From: an uncultured Lachnospiraceae bacterium
GTDB lineage: Bacteria > Bacillota > Clostridia > Lachnospirales > Lachnospiraceae
Length of the DNA: 61,091 bases
Direction: 5' to 3'
NCBI GenBank assembly: GCA_902781215.1
Contig: CACZIO010000008.1
Location: 1 to 61,091 of the forward strand
The notes under the pieces were generated by a model that searched no databases, was not told where the DNA came from, and saw nothing but the letters and a program-made list of their open reading frames with translations. Positions 53,559 to 61,091 of this stretch are shown here, piece by piece. The first letter of the stretch is position 1. Each line of letters starts with the position of its first letter. The translations under genes were made by a program, and so were the position numbers.

Positions 53559-53592
53559 CAAAAAGGAACCACAGAACCGTCCCCATGGTTCC
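53559..53592 (-). terminator. GGGACG-core terminator after clpX
   Basis: On the minus strand, GGAACC-ATG-GGGACG-7 nt-GGTTCC followed by TTTTT (arms 53565-53570 and 53587-53592), 4 nt after the clpX stop. Of the family members with this layout it has the clearest terminator T tract, and it separates clpX from engB. Confidence 0.75.
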
Positions 53593-53596
53593 CGCA

Positions 53597-54946
53597 TCAG
53601 GCGCGGGTCTTGCGCTTTCTGCCGCGGCTGCTGCCGGTCTTGGAGGCGGTTTTGGATGCCTTGGGCGCCGCCGGAAGGGGCGGCTTTTCGCCGTGCTCGA
53701 TGCGGGGCGGGGCGCCGTTTTCCACCGAGTCCTTCGTGATGGTGCAGGAGACGATGGTCTCGTCGGAGGGGATCTCGTACATGACGTCCATCATGGTCTT
53801 CTCCATGATGGAGCGCAGGCCGCGGGCGCCGGTGCCGCGGGCGACCGCCTTGTCCGCGATGGCCTCTACGGCGTCGTCGTCGTAATTGAGCTCGACGCGG
53901 TCGTAGGAGAACAGCTTCTGGTACTGCTTGAGGATGGCGTTTTTGGGCTCGCGGAGGATCCTCATCAGGGCCTCCTTGTCCAGCTCATCCAGGGTGACCA
54001 CCACGGGGACACGGCCGATGAACTCGGGGATCAGACCGAACTTGGTCAGGTCCTCGGGCAGGACATTCTTGATGACGTTCCCGAGCTTCTTCTCCTCCTT
54101 GTCGGCGATCTCGGCGTGGAAGCCCATGGACCGCTTGTCCATGCGGTTGTTGATGATCTTGTCCAGGCCGGAGAAGGCGCCGCCGCAGATGAAGAGGATG
54201 TTGTTGGTGTCGATCTGGATCAGCTCCTGCTGGGGGTGCTTGCGCCCGCCCTGGGGAGGGACGGAGGCGACGGTCCCCTCAATGATCTTGAGGAGGGCCT
54301 GCTGGACACCTTCGCCGGAGACGTCGCGGGTGATCGAAACATTCTCGCCCTTCTTGGAGATCTTGTCGATCTCGTCGACATAGATGATGCCGACCTGGGC
54401 GCGCTCGATATTGTAGTCCGCCGCCTGGATCAGCTTGAGCAGGATGTTCTCCACGTCCTCGCCGACGTAGCCGGCCTCGGTCAGGGTCGTCGCGTCCGCG
54501 ATGGCGAAGGGAACGTTGATGATCCTGGCCAGGGTCTGGGCCAGATAGGTCTTGCCGGAGCCGGTGGGGCCCAGCATCAGGATGTTGCTCTTCTGCAGCT
54601 CGACGCCGTCCTCATCGTCCTCTCTGGCGCGGACGATACGCTTGTAATGATTGTAGACGGAGACGGCGAGGACCTTTTTGGCCTCCTCCTGTCCGATGAC
54701 ATATTCGTCCAGGAAGCGCTTGATCTGGGCGGGCTTGAGCAGCTTGATGCCGTCCGTGTCCAGCGTGGAGAGCGACATGTTCTCATCGCGCTCCGACTCC
54801 TCCAGGATATCCATGCAGATCCCGACACACTCGTCGCAGATATAGATGCCCTCGGGACCGGAAATCAGCCGGTTGACCATGTTTTCCGTCCGGTTGCAGA
54901 AAGAGCACCTGCGCATGCCCGGATACATTCTCTTATTGTCAGCCAT
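53597..54946 (-). CDS. clpX: ATP-dependent protease ATP-binding subunit ClpX
   Basis: A 449-residue AAA+ unfoldase feeding ClpP. The N-terminal zinc-binding domain is [17 protein letters not shown] ... [10 protein letters not shown]. Walker A is [15 protein letters not shown] and Walker [12 protein letters not shown]. The pore loop is [14 protein letters not shown] and the ClpP-binding loop is in [12 protein letters not shown]. The C terminus is Ala/Lys/Ser-rich. GGAGGAATAT precedes the ATG at 54946. It follows clpP by 63 nt. Confidence 0.97.
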   Translation of the reverse strand: MADNKRMYPGMRRCSFCNRTENMVNRLISGPEGIYICDECVGICMDILEESERDENMSLSTLDTDGIKLLKPAQIKRFLDEYVIGQEEAKKVLAVSVYNHYKRIVRAREDDEDGVELQKSNILMLGPTGSGKTYLAQTLARIINVPFAIADATTLTEAGYVGEDVENILLKLIQAADYNIERAQVGIIYVDEIDKISKKGENVSITRDVSGEGVQQALLKIIEGTVASVPPQGGRKHPQQELIQIDTNNILFICGGAFSGLDKIINNRMDKRSMGFHAEIADKEEKKLGNVIKNVLPEDLTKFGLIPEFIGRVPVVVTLDELDKEALMRILREPKNAILKQYQKLFSYDRVELNYDDDAVEAIADKAVARGTGARGLRSIMEKTMMDVMYEIPSDETIVSCTITKDSVENGAPPRIEHGEKPPLPAAPKASKTASKTGSSRGRKRKTRA

Positions 54947-55009
54947 ATATTCCTCCATGCCGCAGCACGGCAGCGCCGCGGCTTCGCAAGTTCACGCACG
55001 CAGCCGAAG

Positions 55010-55606
55010 TCACTGGATTTCCTTGCGGGTCGTATAGATGTGGTCGATCAGGCCGTACTCGAGGGCCTGTTCGGGGGTCATCCAGTTGTCGCGGTCCGTA
55101 TCCTGCACGATCCGGTCATAGGGCTGGCCCGTGTTCTCGGAGAGCAGACGGCTCAGACGGTCCTTGGTGAAGGCCATGTGGGCTGCCTGGATGGCGATGT
55201 CGGACGCCTGTCCCTCGGTGCCGCCCAGGGGCTGGTGGATCAGGATCTCGCTGTGGGGCAGGGAATATCTCTTGCCCTTTGTGCCGCCCGCGAGCAGGAA
55301 GGCGCCCATGCTGGCGGCCATGCCGACGCAGATCGTGGACACGTCGCACTTGACAAAGTGCATGGTGTCATAGATGGCCATGCCCGCGGAGACCGATCCG
55401 CCGGGGCTGTTGATATAGAACTGGATGTCCTTTTCCGGATCCTCCCCCTCGAGGAAGAGCATCTGGGCGATGATCAGCTCGGCGGACGCATCGGTGACCT
55501 GGTCGCCCAGAAAGACGATGCGCTCCTTGAGGAGGCGCGAAAAAATATCGTAGGACCGCTCACCCATTCCGGTCTGTTCCACTACATAAGGGATGAAATT
55601 AGCCAT
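55010..55606 (-). CDS. clpP: ATP-dependent Clp protease proteolytic subunit
   Basis: A 198-residue serine protease forming a barrel of two heptamers. The catalytic Ser is in [16 protein letters not shown], the His in [14 protein letters not shown] and the Asp in [19 protein letters not shown]. The N terminus [21 protein letters not shown] fits a short propeptide. AGGAG precedes the ATG at 55606; the longer in-frame extension is not ClpP-like. It degrades substrates delivered by ClpX. Confidence 0.97.
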   Translation of the reverse strand: MANFIPYVVEQTGMGERSYDIFSRLLKERIVFLGDQVTDASAELIIAQMLFLEGEDPEKDIQFYINSPGGSVSAGMAIYDTMHFVKCDVSTICVGMAASMGAFLLAGGTKGKRYSLPHSEILIHQPLGGTEGQASDIAIQAAHMAFTKDRLSRLLSENTGQPYDRIVQDTDRDNWMTPEQALEYGLIDHIYTTRKEIQ

Positions 55607-55773
55607 ATTACTCCTCATTTTTATCTCATATATATAATAAGCGAATGCGAAGGACCGGCTGGCCGCACCAAAAAGCTTTGCAATCACTCCCGTGCGGCCT
55701 GCCGACCCTTCGCCATATCTTTACTGTGTTTTCCCTCCCCGCGGATCAACCCGTGCGGGGCAGGATGCAGACA

Positions 55774-57096
55774 TTATTCCTCTGTCTTCTCCTCTGCGGG
55801 CTCTTCCTTCTTCTCCACCTCGACCGCGTTGTCGGCGACAAAGGTGATGGCCTTCTGGACTGCGATGTCTTCCATCATGCTGTCCTTGCGGCCGCCGAAG
55901 AACTTCTTGATGGTCTCGACGTCCATGCGGTAGGAGTCAGCCATCTTCTGGAGCTCCGCCTCGTAGTCTTCTTCCGTCGCGACGATGTTCTCCTCCTTCG
56001 CGACCTGCTCCATGACCAGGCGGTACATGATGCGGCGCTCGGCCTCTTCCTTCATGTTCTCGGCGATCTTCTCACGGGTCACCTGGGCATAGTTCATATA
56101 GTCTTCGAAGTTCATGCCCTGGGACACGACCTGCTGCTCGAGCTCACTGACCAGCTGCTCCTGCTGGGTGCGGAGCATGGCCTCGGGGATGTCGACGTGC
56201 GCGTCCTCGATGACCTTGCGGACCGCCTCGTTCTCCTTGACGGTCCTGGCGGTCGCCTCGCGGCGCTCGACGATCTTCTTCTTCACGTCCTCGCGGTACT
56301 CGGCCATGGTGGAGAACTCGGAGACTTCGTCCGCGAACTCGTCATCCAGCTCGGGAAGGACCTTCTCGGTGATCTTCTTGACCGTGCACTTGAAGGTCGC
56401 GTCCTTGCCCTTGAGCTCCTCGGCCTGATAATTCTCGGGGAAAGTCACGTTGACATCCAGCTCCTCGCCGATGTTGGCGCCGACCAGCTGCTCCTCGAAT
56501 CCGGGGATGAAGGACCCGGAACCGACGGTCAGGACATAGTCCGTGGCCTTGCCGCCTGCGAAGGGCTTGCCGTCGCAGAAGCCCTCGAAGTCGAGGACGA
56601 TGTCATCGCCGTCCTGGACAGCGCGGTCTGTGATGTCATTTTTGGTCGCGTTCTTCTCCTGCTCGCGGCGGATCTCAGCATCCACATCCTCGTCCGTGAC
56701 GTTGATGGTCTGCTTGTCCACCTCGACGCCCTTGTACTTGCCAAGGCTCACAGGGGGCTTGACGGCGACTTCCGCTGTATAGATAAAAGGCTTGCCGGCC
56801 TCGATCTGTGTGACGTTGATCTCGGGATTGGAGACGATGTCCTCGCCGCTCTCTCTGGCGGCATCCGGATAGCTGCTGTTGATGACGTCGTTGGCGGCAT
56901 CCTCATAGAAGATGGATGTGCCGTACATCTTCTCCAGGACCTTCCTGGGGGTCTTGCCCCTGCGGAATCCGGGGACGTTCATTCTGCTCTTCTGCCGGTT
57001 GTAGACCTTGTTGATCGCTTTATCAAAATCCTCGGCGCTCACTTCGATGGTGAGTCTGACCATGCTGTTTTCCAGTTTTTCAACACTTACACTCAT
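55774..57096 (-). CDS. tig: Trigger factor
   Basis: A 440-residue ribosome-bound chaperone. The N-terminal ribosome-binding domain carries the GFRRGKTPRKVLEKMYG signature at residues 42-58. A FKBP-type prolyl isomerase domain follows (DGDDIVLDFEGFCDGKPFAGGKA ... SFIPGFEEQLVG). The C-terminal helical arms run to an acidic Glu-rich tail. GGAGG lies 11 nt before the ATG at 57096; the long in-frame extension upstream is non-coding leader. It is first in the tig-clpP-clpX-engB group. Confidence 0.96.
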   Translation of the reverse strand: MSVSVEKLENSMVRLTIEVSAEDFDKAINKVYNRQKSRMNVPGFRRGKTPRKVLEKMYGTSIFYEDAANDVINSSYPDAARESGEDIVSNPEINVTQIEAGKPFIYTAEVAVKPPVSLGKYKGVEVDKQTINVTDEDVDAEIRREQEKNATKNDITDRAVQDGDDIVLDFEGFCDGKPFAGGKATDYVLTVGSGSFIPGFEEQLVGANIGEELDVNVTFPENYQAEELKGKDATFKCTVKKITEKVLPELDDEFADEVSEFSTMAEYREDVKKKIVERREATARTVKENEAVRKVIEDAHVDIPEAMLRTQQEQLVSELEQQVVSQGMNFEDYMNYAQVTREKIAENMKEEAERRIMYRLVMEQVAKEENIVATEEDYEAELQKMADSYRMDVETIKKFFGGRKDSMMEDIAVQKAITFVADNAVEVEKKEEPAEEKTEE

Positions 57097-57181
57097 TGTT
57101 ACGTAGACCTCCAGATAATTTTTATAACTGTTCTCCGGACTGTTCTCAGCCCCGACAGCTACATTCACACAAGTACATTGC

Positions 57182-57211
57182 ATTATAGCACAAGTGTCTT
57201 TCCTTTTCCAA
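57182..57211 (-). promoter_or_regulatory. Putative promoter of tig
   Basis: An extended -10 TGCTATAAT (TATAAT at 57182-57187) with TTGGAA (57206-57211) 18 bp upstream, minus strand. Start of RNA is expected near 57175, about 80 nt before the tig ATG. Confidence 0.78.
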
Positions 57212-57357
57212 CAAAAAAATAAGCCGCAGGGCGGGATTTCAGCATGTTTTTCAGATTTATCCATCGATTGCGGAAACAATTTCACACATGTGGACTGCGA
57301 TGTCAGGGTTCCCTCCGGCTCTGCCTGCCGGCGCAGAACCGGCTCCCGGAATCTCTC

Positions 57358-57389
57358 CGTCTTTTCCGTCTTTTCCGTCTTTTCCGTCT
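57358..57389 (+). repeat. 9-bp tandem repeat upstream of tig
   Basis: The unit CCGTCTTTT is repeated about 3.5 times. It lies in the 455-bp gap 57097-57551, which also holds the tig promoter and the hydrogenase terminator but no gene. Confidence 0.8.
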
Positions 57390-57417
57390 GCCTGCACCCT
57401 CGTTGACGATAAAATGA

Positions 57418-57457
57418 AAAGACCGGCCGCCCGGTTATCTCCCGGGCAGCCGGCTTT
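57418..57457 (-). terminator. Terminator after the hydrogenase-like gene
   Basis: On the minus strand GCCGGCTGCCCGG pairs with CCGGGCGGCCGGT (loop GAGATAA), followed by CTTTTC. It lies about 95 nt after the stop codon at 57552. Confidence 0.8.
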
Positions 57458-57551
57458 CTCATTCAAACGGATTCCGTTTCCTTATTAAGGCTTAAGCCCG
57501 GCGGAAGCTGTCCTGTGTCCCGCTTCCGCACCTGGCACTGCAGCCGCCGCA

Positions 57552-59045
57552 TCAACCCAGGAGCGGCGTCTCGTCCATGTGGCCGTCGCGGTACATAGAG
57601 AACTTGTCCATGGGATAGTCGCGCAGGTTGCCGAGCACCTTGCGGCCGTCTGCCTGTTTGAGCAGGCCTTCGCGGGCGCGCTTGATCTCCACCTCTGTCC
57701 TGTGTTTGGAGGGGCCGCCGACGCAGCCGCCCTCGCAGATCATGCCCTCGACAAAGTCCTCGGGGAGCCTGCCGGCCTTGAGCATGGTCAGGGTCTTCTT
57801 GCAGGCATCGCCGCCGGCGCACTGCACCAGCTTGATGCCGGAGATGTCCTCACCGCGCTCCTGCATGCACTCGAGCACAGCCTTGGCGACACCGCCGGAG
57901 GTCGCGAAACGCTTGCCCCAGATGGAGGCCTCCTGGTAGGTGTTCTCAGCGGGCTGCAGCTCGATATTCTTTGAGCGCAGGAGGGCACGGAACTCGCCGT
58001 AGGTGATGACATAGTCCGCGTTGTCCGGGATGGTCGGGTCATTGGCCTCGGACTTCTTGGCGATGCAGGGTCCCAGGAAGACTGTGATGCAGCCGGGACG
58101 GGTCGCCTTGAGATAACGGGAGATCGCGCACATGGGGGAGACGATAGAGGAGACGTTCTCCTCAAAGACCTTGGGGAAGTGCTTGCGCTGCATGTTGATG
58201 AAGGCAGGGCAGCAGGAGGTCGTCATCTTGCGTCCCTCGTGGGCGGCTTCCGTCCACTCCAGGGACTCATAGGCAGCCGTCATGTCGCCGCCCAGGCCGA
58301 CCTCGACCATATCCGCGAATCCCAGGTCCAGGAAGGCCTGTTTGATGGACTGCATGGTGATGTCGGGTCCGAACTGGCCCTCGGACGCAGGCGCGACCAT
58401 GGCGATGACCTGATCGCCGGCCTTGATGTGGCGGATGATATCCACCAGGTAGGTCTTGGAACCAATGGCGCCGAAGGGGCAGGAGTGGATGCAGTGGCCG
58501 CACTGGATGCACTTTTCCTCATCGATGTTGCAGATGCCGTACTCATCGTAGGTGATGGCGCCGACGGGGCAGGCCCTCTTGCAGGGGCGCACCAGGTGGG
58601 CGATCGCACCGTAGGGACATGCGTTGGCACACATACCGCACTCCTTGCACTTGGAGGGATCGATCCTGGTCCTGCGGTCTCCGATGGAGATGGCGCCGAA
58701 ACGGCAGGAATTGATGCAGGCCTTGCCCATGCAGAGGCGGCAGTTGTCCGTCACCGTATAGGCGGACAGAGGGCACTCCTCGCATGCGGGCCGGATGACC
58801 TGGATGATGCTGTCCGAATCACTGGCCGGGTCAGGGTTCTGGGCCAGGGAGAGACGGATCCTCTGCTCGGAGACCTCCCTCTCCTTGTAGACACAGCAGC
58901 GGTACTGGGCGACCGGTCCCGGGCTGATGTCATAGCAGAGCTGGTTCAGGGATTCCTTGTTAATATTGTCCTCCCACGCCAGCTTGGCGACTTCTTCCAT
59001 GATGTGGTGTTTGAGACGCACCAGAGTAGCATCATTGGTAACCAT
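57552..59045 (-). CDS. Group B-like monomeric [FeFe] hydrogenase with multiple 4Fe-4S clusters
   Basis: A 497-residue iron-sulfur protein. The N-terminal half holds cysteine sets CRLCMGKACINSC, CKECGMCANACPYG, CKRACPVG and CIQCGHCIHSCPFG for several [4Fe-4S] clusters. The C-terminal H-cluster region has KMTTSCCPAFINMQ, SPMCAISR, FLGPCIAKKSEAND and EGGCVGGPSKHR. These are variants of the TSCCPxW, MPCxxKKxE and ACxxGCxxGGGQP motifs of group A, as in the less-studied group B. It may evolve or sense H2 or act as another redox enzyme. AGGAGG at 59054-59059 fits the ATG at 59045 (8 nt), not the one at 59051 (2 nt). Confidence 0.82.
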   Translation of the reverse strand: MVTNDATLVRLKHHIMEEVAKLAWEDNINKESLNQLCYDISPGPVAQYRCCVYKEREVSEQRIRLSLAQNPDPASDSDSIIQVIRPACEECPLSAYTVTDNCRLCMGKACINSCRFGAISIGDRRTRIDPSKCKECGMCANACPYGAIAHLVRPCKRACPVGAITYDEYGICNIDEEKCIQCGHCIHSCPFGAIGSKTYLVDIIRHIKAGDQVIAMVAPASEGQFGPDITMQSIKQAFLDLGFADMVEVGLGGDMTAAYESLEWTEAAHEGRKMTTSCCPAFINMQRKHFPKVFEENVSSIVSPMCAISRYLKATRPGCITVFLGPCIAKKSEANDPTIPDNADYVITYGEFRALLRSKNIELQPAENTYQEASIWGKRFATSGGVAKAVLECMQERGEDISGIKLVQCAGGDACKKTLTMLKAGRLPEDFVEGMICEGGCVGGPSKHRTEVEIKRAREGLLKQADGRKVLGNLRDYPMDKFSMYRDGHMDETPLLG

Positions 59046-59101
59046 ACTCATTTCCTCCTGATCTCAACAAAGGCCTCTATGCTCTAATAAGACTTAGCTT
59101 G

Positions 59102-59116
59102 TTGTAACAGATACAA
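59102..59116. promoter_or_regulatory. Possible redox-regulator site upstream of the hydrogenase-like gene
   Basis: TTGTA-ACAGA-TACAA is an inverted repeat, and TTGTTAATATTGTA lies nearby at about 59144-59157. Both resemble half-sites of the Rex consensus (TTGTTAA...TTAACAA), but neither is a full match. The rest of the 59046-59368 divergent gap shows no gene. Confidence 0.25.
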
Positions 59117-59368
59117 TTCCGCACACATAATTGTCTGCGCGATTGTTAATATTGTACCAAATCCACTCCGGATTGACTACTCCAAATGTCAAAATCCACC
59201 TGCGACTTCGGCATGTGGTTACTGCCGGTTTGTGGTACAATAGGACCGTAGTCCGCCGGAGGGATTTCTCCGGATGATCCGCACACCGCTGTCTGTGCGG
59301 GAGTGTCTCAGACAGTCCGCGGGCACGGCGCCCGCCGCATGCAAAAGCGCTCCGGAATGGAGGTTATT

Positions 59369-59944
59369 ATGTTCGAAGCAAAAACAGATCTGAAGACCGC
59401 CATCTTTTTTGCGGATGGCTGTGAGGAGATCGAGGGGCTGACCGTGGTGGACCTGCTCTACCGCGCCGGGATCCCGTGCACAAAAGTCTCCATCAATGAG
59501 ACCCCGGAGGTCACCTCCTCCCATGACGTGACCTTCCGCACGGACACGACCATCTCCGAACTCAATTTTGACGAATACGATATGCTGATCCTGCCCGGCG
59601 GCATGCCGGGGACCCTGCATCTGGAGGCCTGCGCCCCGCTCACACAGAAGGTGACGGAATTCTGCCGGGCCGGGAAACAGATCGCGGCGGTCTGCGCGGC
59701 ACCGGGCGTCTTCGCCGGCCTGGGCCTGCTCAAAGGTGTCAGGGCCTGCTGCAATCCGACCCGCGAGGACATGCTGGTCGAAAACGGCGCCTTCCTGTCC
59801 CGCGAAAACGTCGTCGTGAGCGGCAACATCATCACCAGCCGCGCCATGGGGACCGCCATCCCCTTCGGCCTGGCCATCGTCGCCCACTATCTGGGCGGGG
59901 ATGCCGCCCGCGCGCTGGGGGAAAATATCCTCTACTACAGCTGA
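59369..59944 (+). CDS. DJ-1/PfpI-family protein
   Basis: A 191-residue DJ-1 superfamily protein. The nucleophile Cys is in IAAVCAAPGVFAGLGLL (near residue 103) and its partner Glu in FFADGCEEIEGLTVVDLL (near residue 20). LILPGGMPGTLHLEAC and VVVSGNIITSRAMGTAIPFGLA are typical. The family includes YajL and human DJ-1, linked to deglycase/glyoxalase-like or oxidative-stress functions that are still debated. GGAGG at 59359-59363 sets the ATG at 59369. It is a single-gene unit with its own terminator. Confidence 0.93.
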   Translation: MFEAKTDLKTAIFFADGCEEIEGLTVVDLLYRAGIPCTKVSINETPEVTSSHDVTFRTDTTISELNFDEYDMLILPGGMPGTLHLEACAPLTQKVTEFCRAGKQIAAVCAAPGVFAGLGLLKGVRACCNPTREDMLVENGAFLSRENVVVSGNIITSRAMGTAIPFGLAIVAHYLGGDAARALGENILYYS

Positions 59945-60044
59945 GCACGCTCTGCTGCAGCCAGTCCCGCAGGACATTCCACTGCCGCTTCCCCCGGTCC
60001 CGCTCAGCCGGTCATCCTGCGTGAGTTCCCCTACAGACACACAG

Positions 60045-60090
60045 ACACCCCGGAAAGGCCTTCAAAAAGCGATCTCCGGGGTGTTTTTTC
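60045..60090 (+). terminator. Terminator after the DJ-1 gene
   Basis: ACACCCCGGA (60045-60054) pairs with TCCGGGGTGT (60075-60084), followed by TTTTTTC. It lies 100 nt after the DJ-1 stop. Confidence 0.9.
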
Positions 60091-60175
60091 TATGTCGAAA
60101 TTATTATTTTCGAATATTTTTATTCGAATGCTTTTATTCGAATGCTCTTGGCTGAATGATTTGTCTTTTTTCAGC

Positions 60176-60258
60176 AGTGACTGTTTTCAACAATGACTGT
60201 TTTTCAGTAATGACTGTTTTTCAGTATTGCCTGTTTTTAATAATGACTGTTTTCAACC
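60176..60258 (+). repeat. 16-17-bp tandem repeat between the DJ-1 gene and malQ
   Basis: Five units of TGACTGTTTTTCAGTAA or close variants start at 60178, 60194, 60211, 60228 and 60244. An AT-rich repeat of ATTCGAATGCTTTT lies just before, near 60130-60145. The 346-bp gap 59945-60290 holds this, the terminator and no gene. Confidence 0.85.
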
Positions 60259-60290
60259 TTCATTTTCAGCAGACGCCGGGCTGCTGTGGA

Positions 60291-61091
60291 TCATCCGTGA
60301 CTCCCGCTCCAGTTCTCCGGCAGGCGGGCGTAGAGGGAGGCAAGCTCCTGCAGCCGGCCTGCGAGCCGCTTGGTGAAGACATCGGGCAGGACGCGCCACT
60401 TCCAGTTGTTGCCCAGGGTGGAGGGCGTGTTGATGCGGGCTTCGCTCCCCAGCTCCAGATAGTCCTGCATGGGGATGATGCAGATGTCCGCCACGCTCAT
60501 CATGGCGGCGCGGATCATGGTCCTGACCGCTTCCCGCCCGGACGTGATACCCAGATAGCGGTAGGCGTAGTCGCGGATATCCGGTGCGATATTGTCGAAC
60601 CAGCCCCGGGTCGTATCGTTGTCGTGGGTCCCTGTGTAGACCACACAGTTGCGGCAGTAATTGTGGGGCTGATAGTCGCTGTCGCTCCTGGCGTCGAAGG
60701 CAAACTGGAGGACCTTCATGCCCGGATAGCCCGTCTCGTCGAGGAGCTCATGGACCTCCGGAGTCAGGAAGCCCAGGTCCTCCGCGATGACCTGGCGGTC
60801 ACCGATCGTCTCCGCCAGTTCCCGGAAGAGCTCCATGCCGGGGCCCTTGACCCAGGTCCCGTTCATAGCCGTGTCCTCCGACGCCGGGATCTCGTAATAG
60901 GACTCGAAGCCCCGGAAGTGGTCGATCCGGACCGCGTCGTAGAAAAAGAAGGCGTGCTCCATCCTGGATTTCCACCAGACATAGTCCTGCGCCCGGTGCT
61001 TGTCCCAGTCATAGATGGGGTTCCCCCAGAGCTGGCCGGTCGCGGAAAAGGCATCCGGCGGGCACCCGGCGACCACCGAGGGATAGCCCTC
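60291..61091 (-). CDS. malQ: 4-alpha-glucanotransferase (amylomaltase), C-terminal part
   Basis: 266 residues of a GH77 enzyme; the 5' part lies beyond the right window edge and the frame is open to base 61091. The visible part carries GNPIYDWDKH, the nucleophile Asp in FYDAVRIDHFRGF, the acid/base Glu in VIAEDLGFLTPEVHELL, and the transition-state Asp in VVYTGTHDNDTTRGW. The C-terminal ARINTPSTLGNNWKWR is typical. It transfers maltodextrin segments in glycogen or maltose use. Confidence 0.95.
   Translation of the reverse strand, partial: EGYPSVVAGCPPDAFSATGQLWGNPIYDWDKHRAQDYVWWKSRMEHAFFFYDAVRIDHFRGFESYYEIPASEDTAMNGTWVKGPGMELFRELAETIGDRQVIAEDLGFLTPEVHELLDETGYPGMKVLQFAFDARSDSDYQPHNYCRNCVVYTGTHDNDTTRGWFDNIAPDIRDYAYRYLGITSGREAVRTMIRAAMMSVADICIIPMQDYLELGSEARINTPSTLGNNWKWRVLPDVFTKRLAGRLQELASLYARLPENWSGSHG

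Noticed and set aside
60176-60258. CRISPR array
   Set aside because: The units are contiguous and only 16-17 bp, with no spacers and no cas genes nearby.

Overview
The window looks like a chromosome segment of a GC-rich, strictly anaerobic member of the Clostridia, most likely Lachnospiraceae. This rests on the tig-clpP-clpX-engB order, a desulfoferrodoxin, a group B-like [FeFe] hydrogenase, a Trp T-box, split transketolase subunits, DUF5688, a TetM-like/NYN fusion and excellent sigma-A promoters. The species cannot be named from sequence alone.

Left part (1 to about 11200): an AT-richer island that reads as the right end of an integrative conjugative element. It carries a CHC2 zinc-finger primase-like protein, a RelB/PIN-type toxin-antitoxin pair, an XRE regulator overlapping a small sigma factor, a complete trpEGDCFBA operon (minus strand) and a DUF6061 protein. 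It ends inside the 3' end of rlmD, whose last ~90 codons look element-derived. The trp operon has an elaborate leader: consensus promoter, Trp T-box, two tandem terminators, and then a 28-codon reading frame with two adjacent Trp codons just before trpE.

Middle (12-29 kb): desulfoferrodoxin, a secreted HAD-phosphatase lipoprotein, a TetM-like ribosomal GTPase fused to a Rae1/YacP-like NYN nuclease, purC, split transketolase, a TGS-less thrS, a very large REC-GGDEF-EAL-TM-sensor-TM-GGDEF protein, a DUF5688 protein and efp.

29-39 kb: a catabolic-looking shikimate/quinate module. It holds a TRAP transporter (dctQMP), aroD, a YdiM/YdiN-like MFS carrier, a YdiB-like shikimate/quinate dehydrogenase, a divergent LysR regulator and a BaiCD/FadH-type flavin/Fe-S ene-reductase. 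Together they suggest uptake, oxidation/dehydration and reduction of the enone 3-dehydroshikimate.

39-61 kb: mostly housekeeping genes: nrdR, a pyruvate-kinase-like protein without its C-terminal domain, mgtE, a YigZ protein, a PBP1A-type peptidoglycan synthase, a phosphodiester glycosidase-family protein, tRNA-Met, clpB, a DUF308 membrane protein, engB, clpX, clpP, tig, the [FeFe] hydrogenase, a DJ-1 protein and the 3' part of malQ.

A family of small hairpins sits directly after several stop codons. The layout is arm - 3 nt - GGGACG - 7/8 nt - complementary arm. The arms change from copy to copy in a compensating way, and in two copies (transketolase, clpB) the stop codon lies in the arm.
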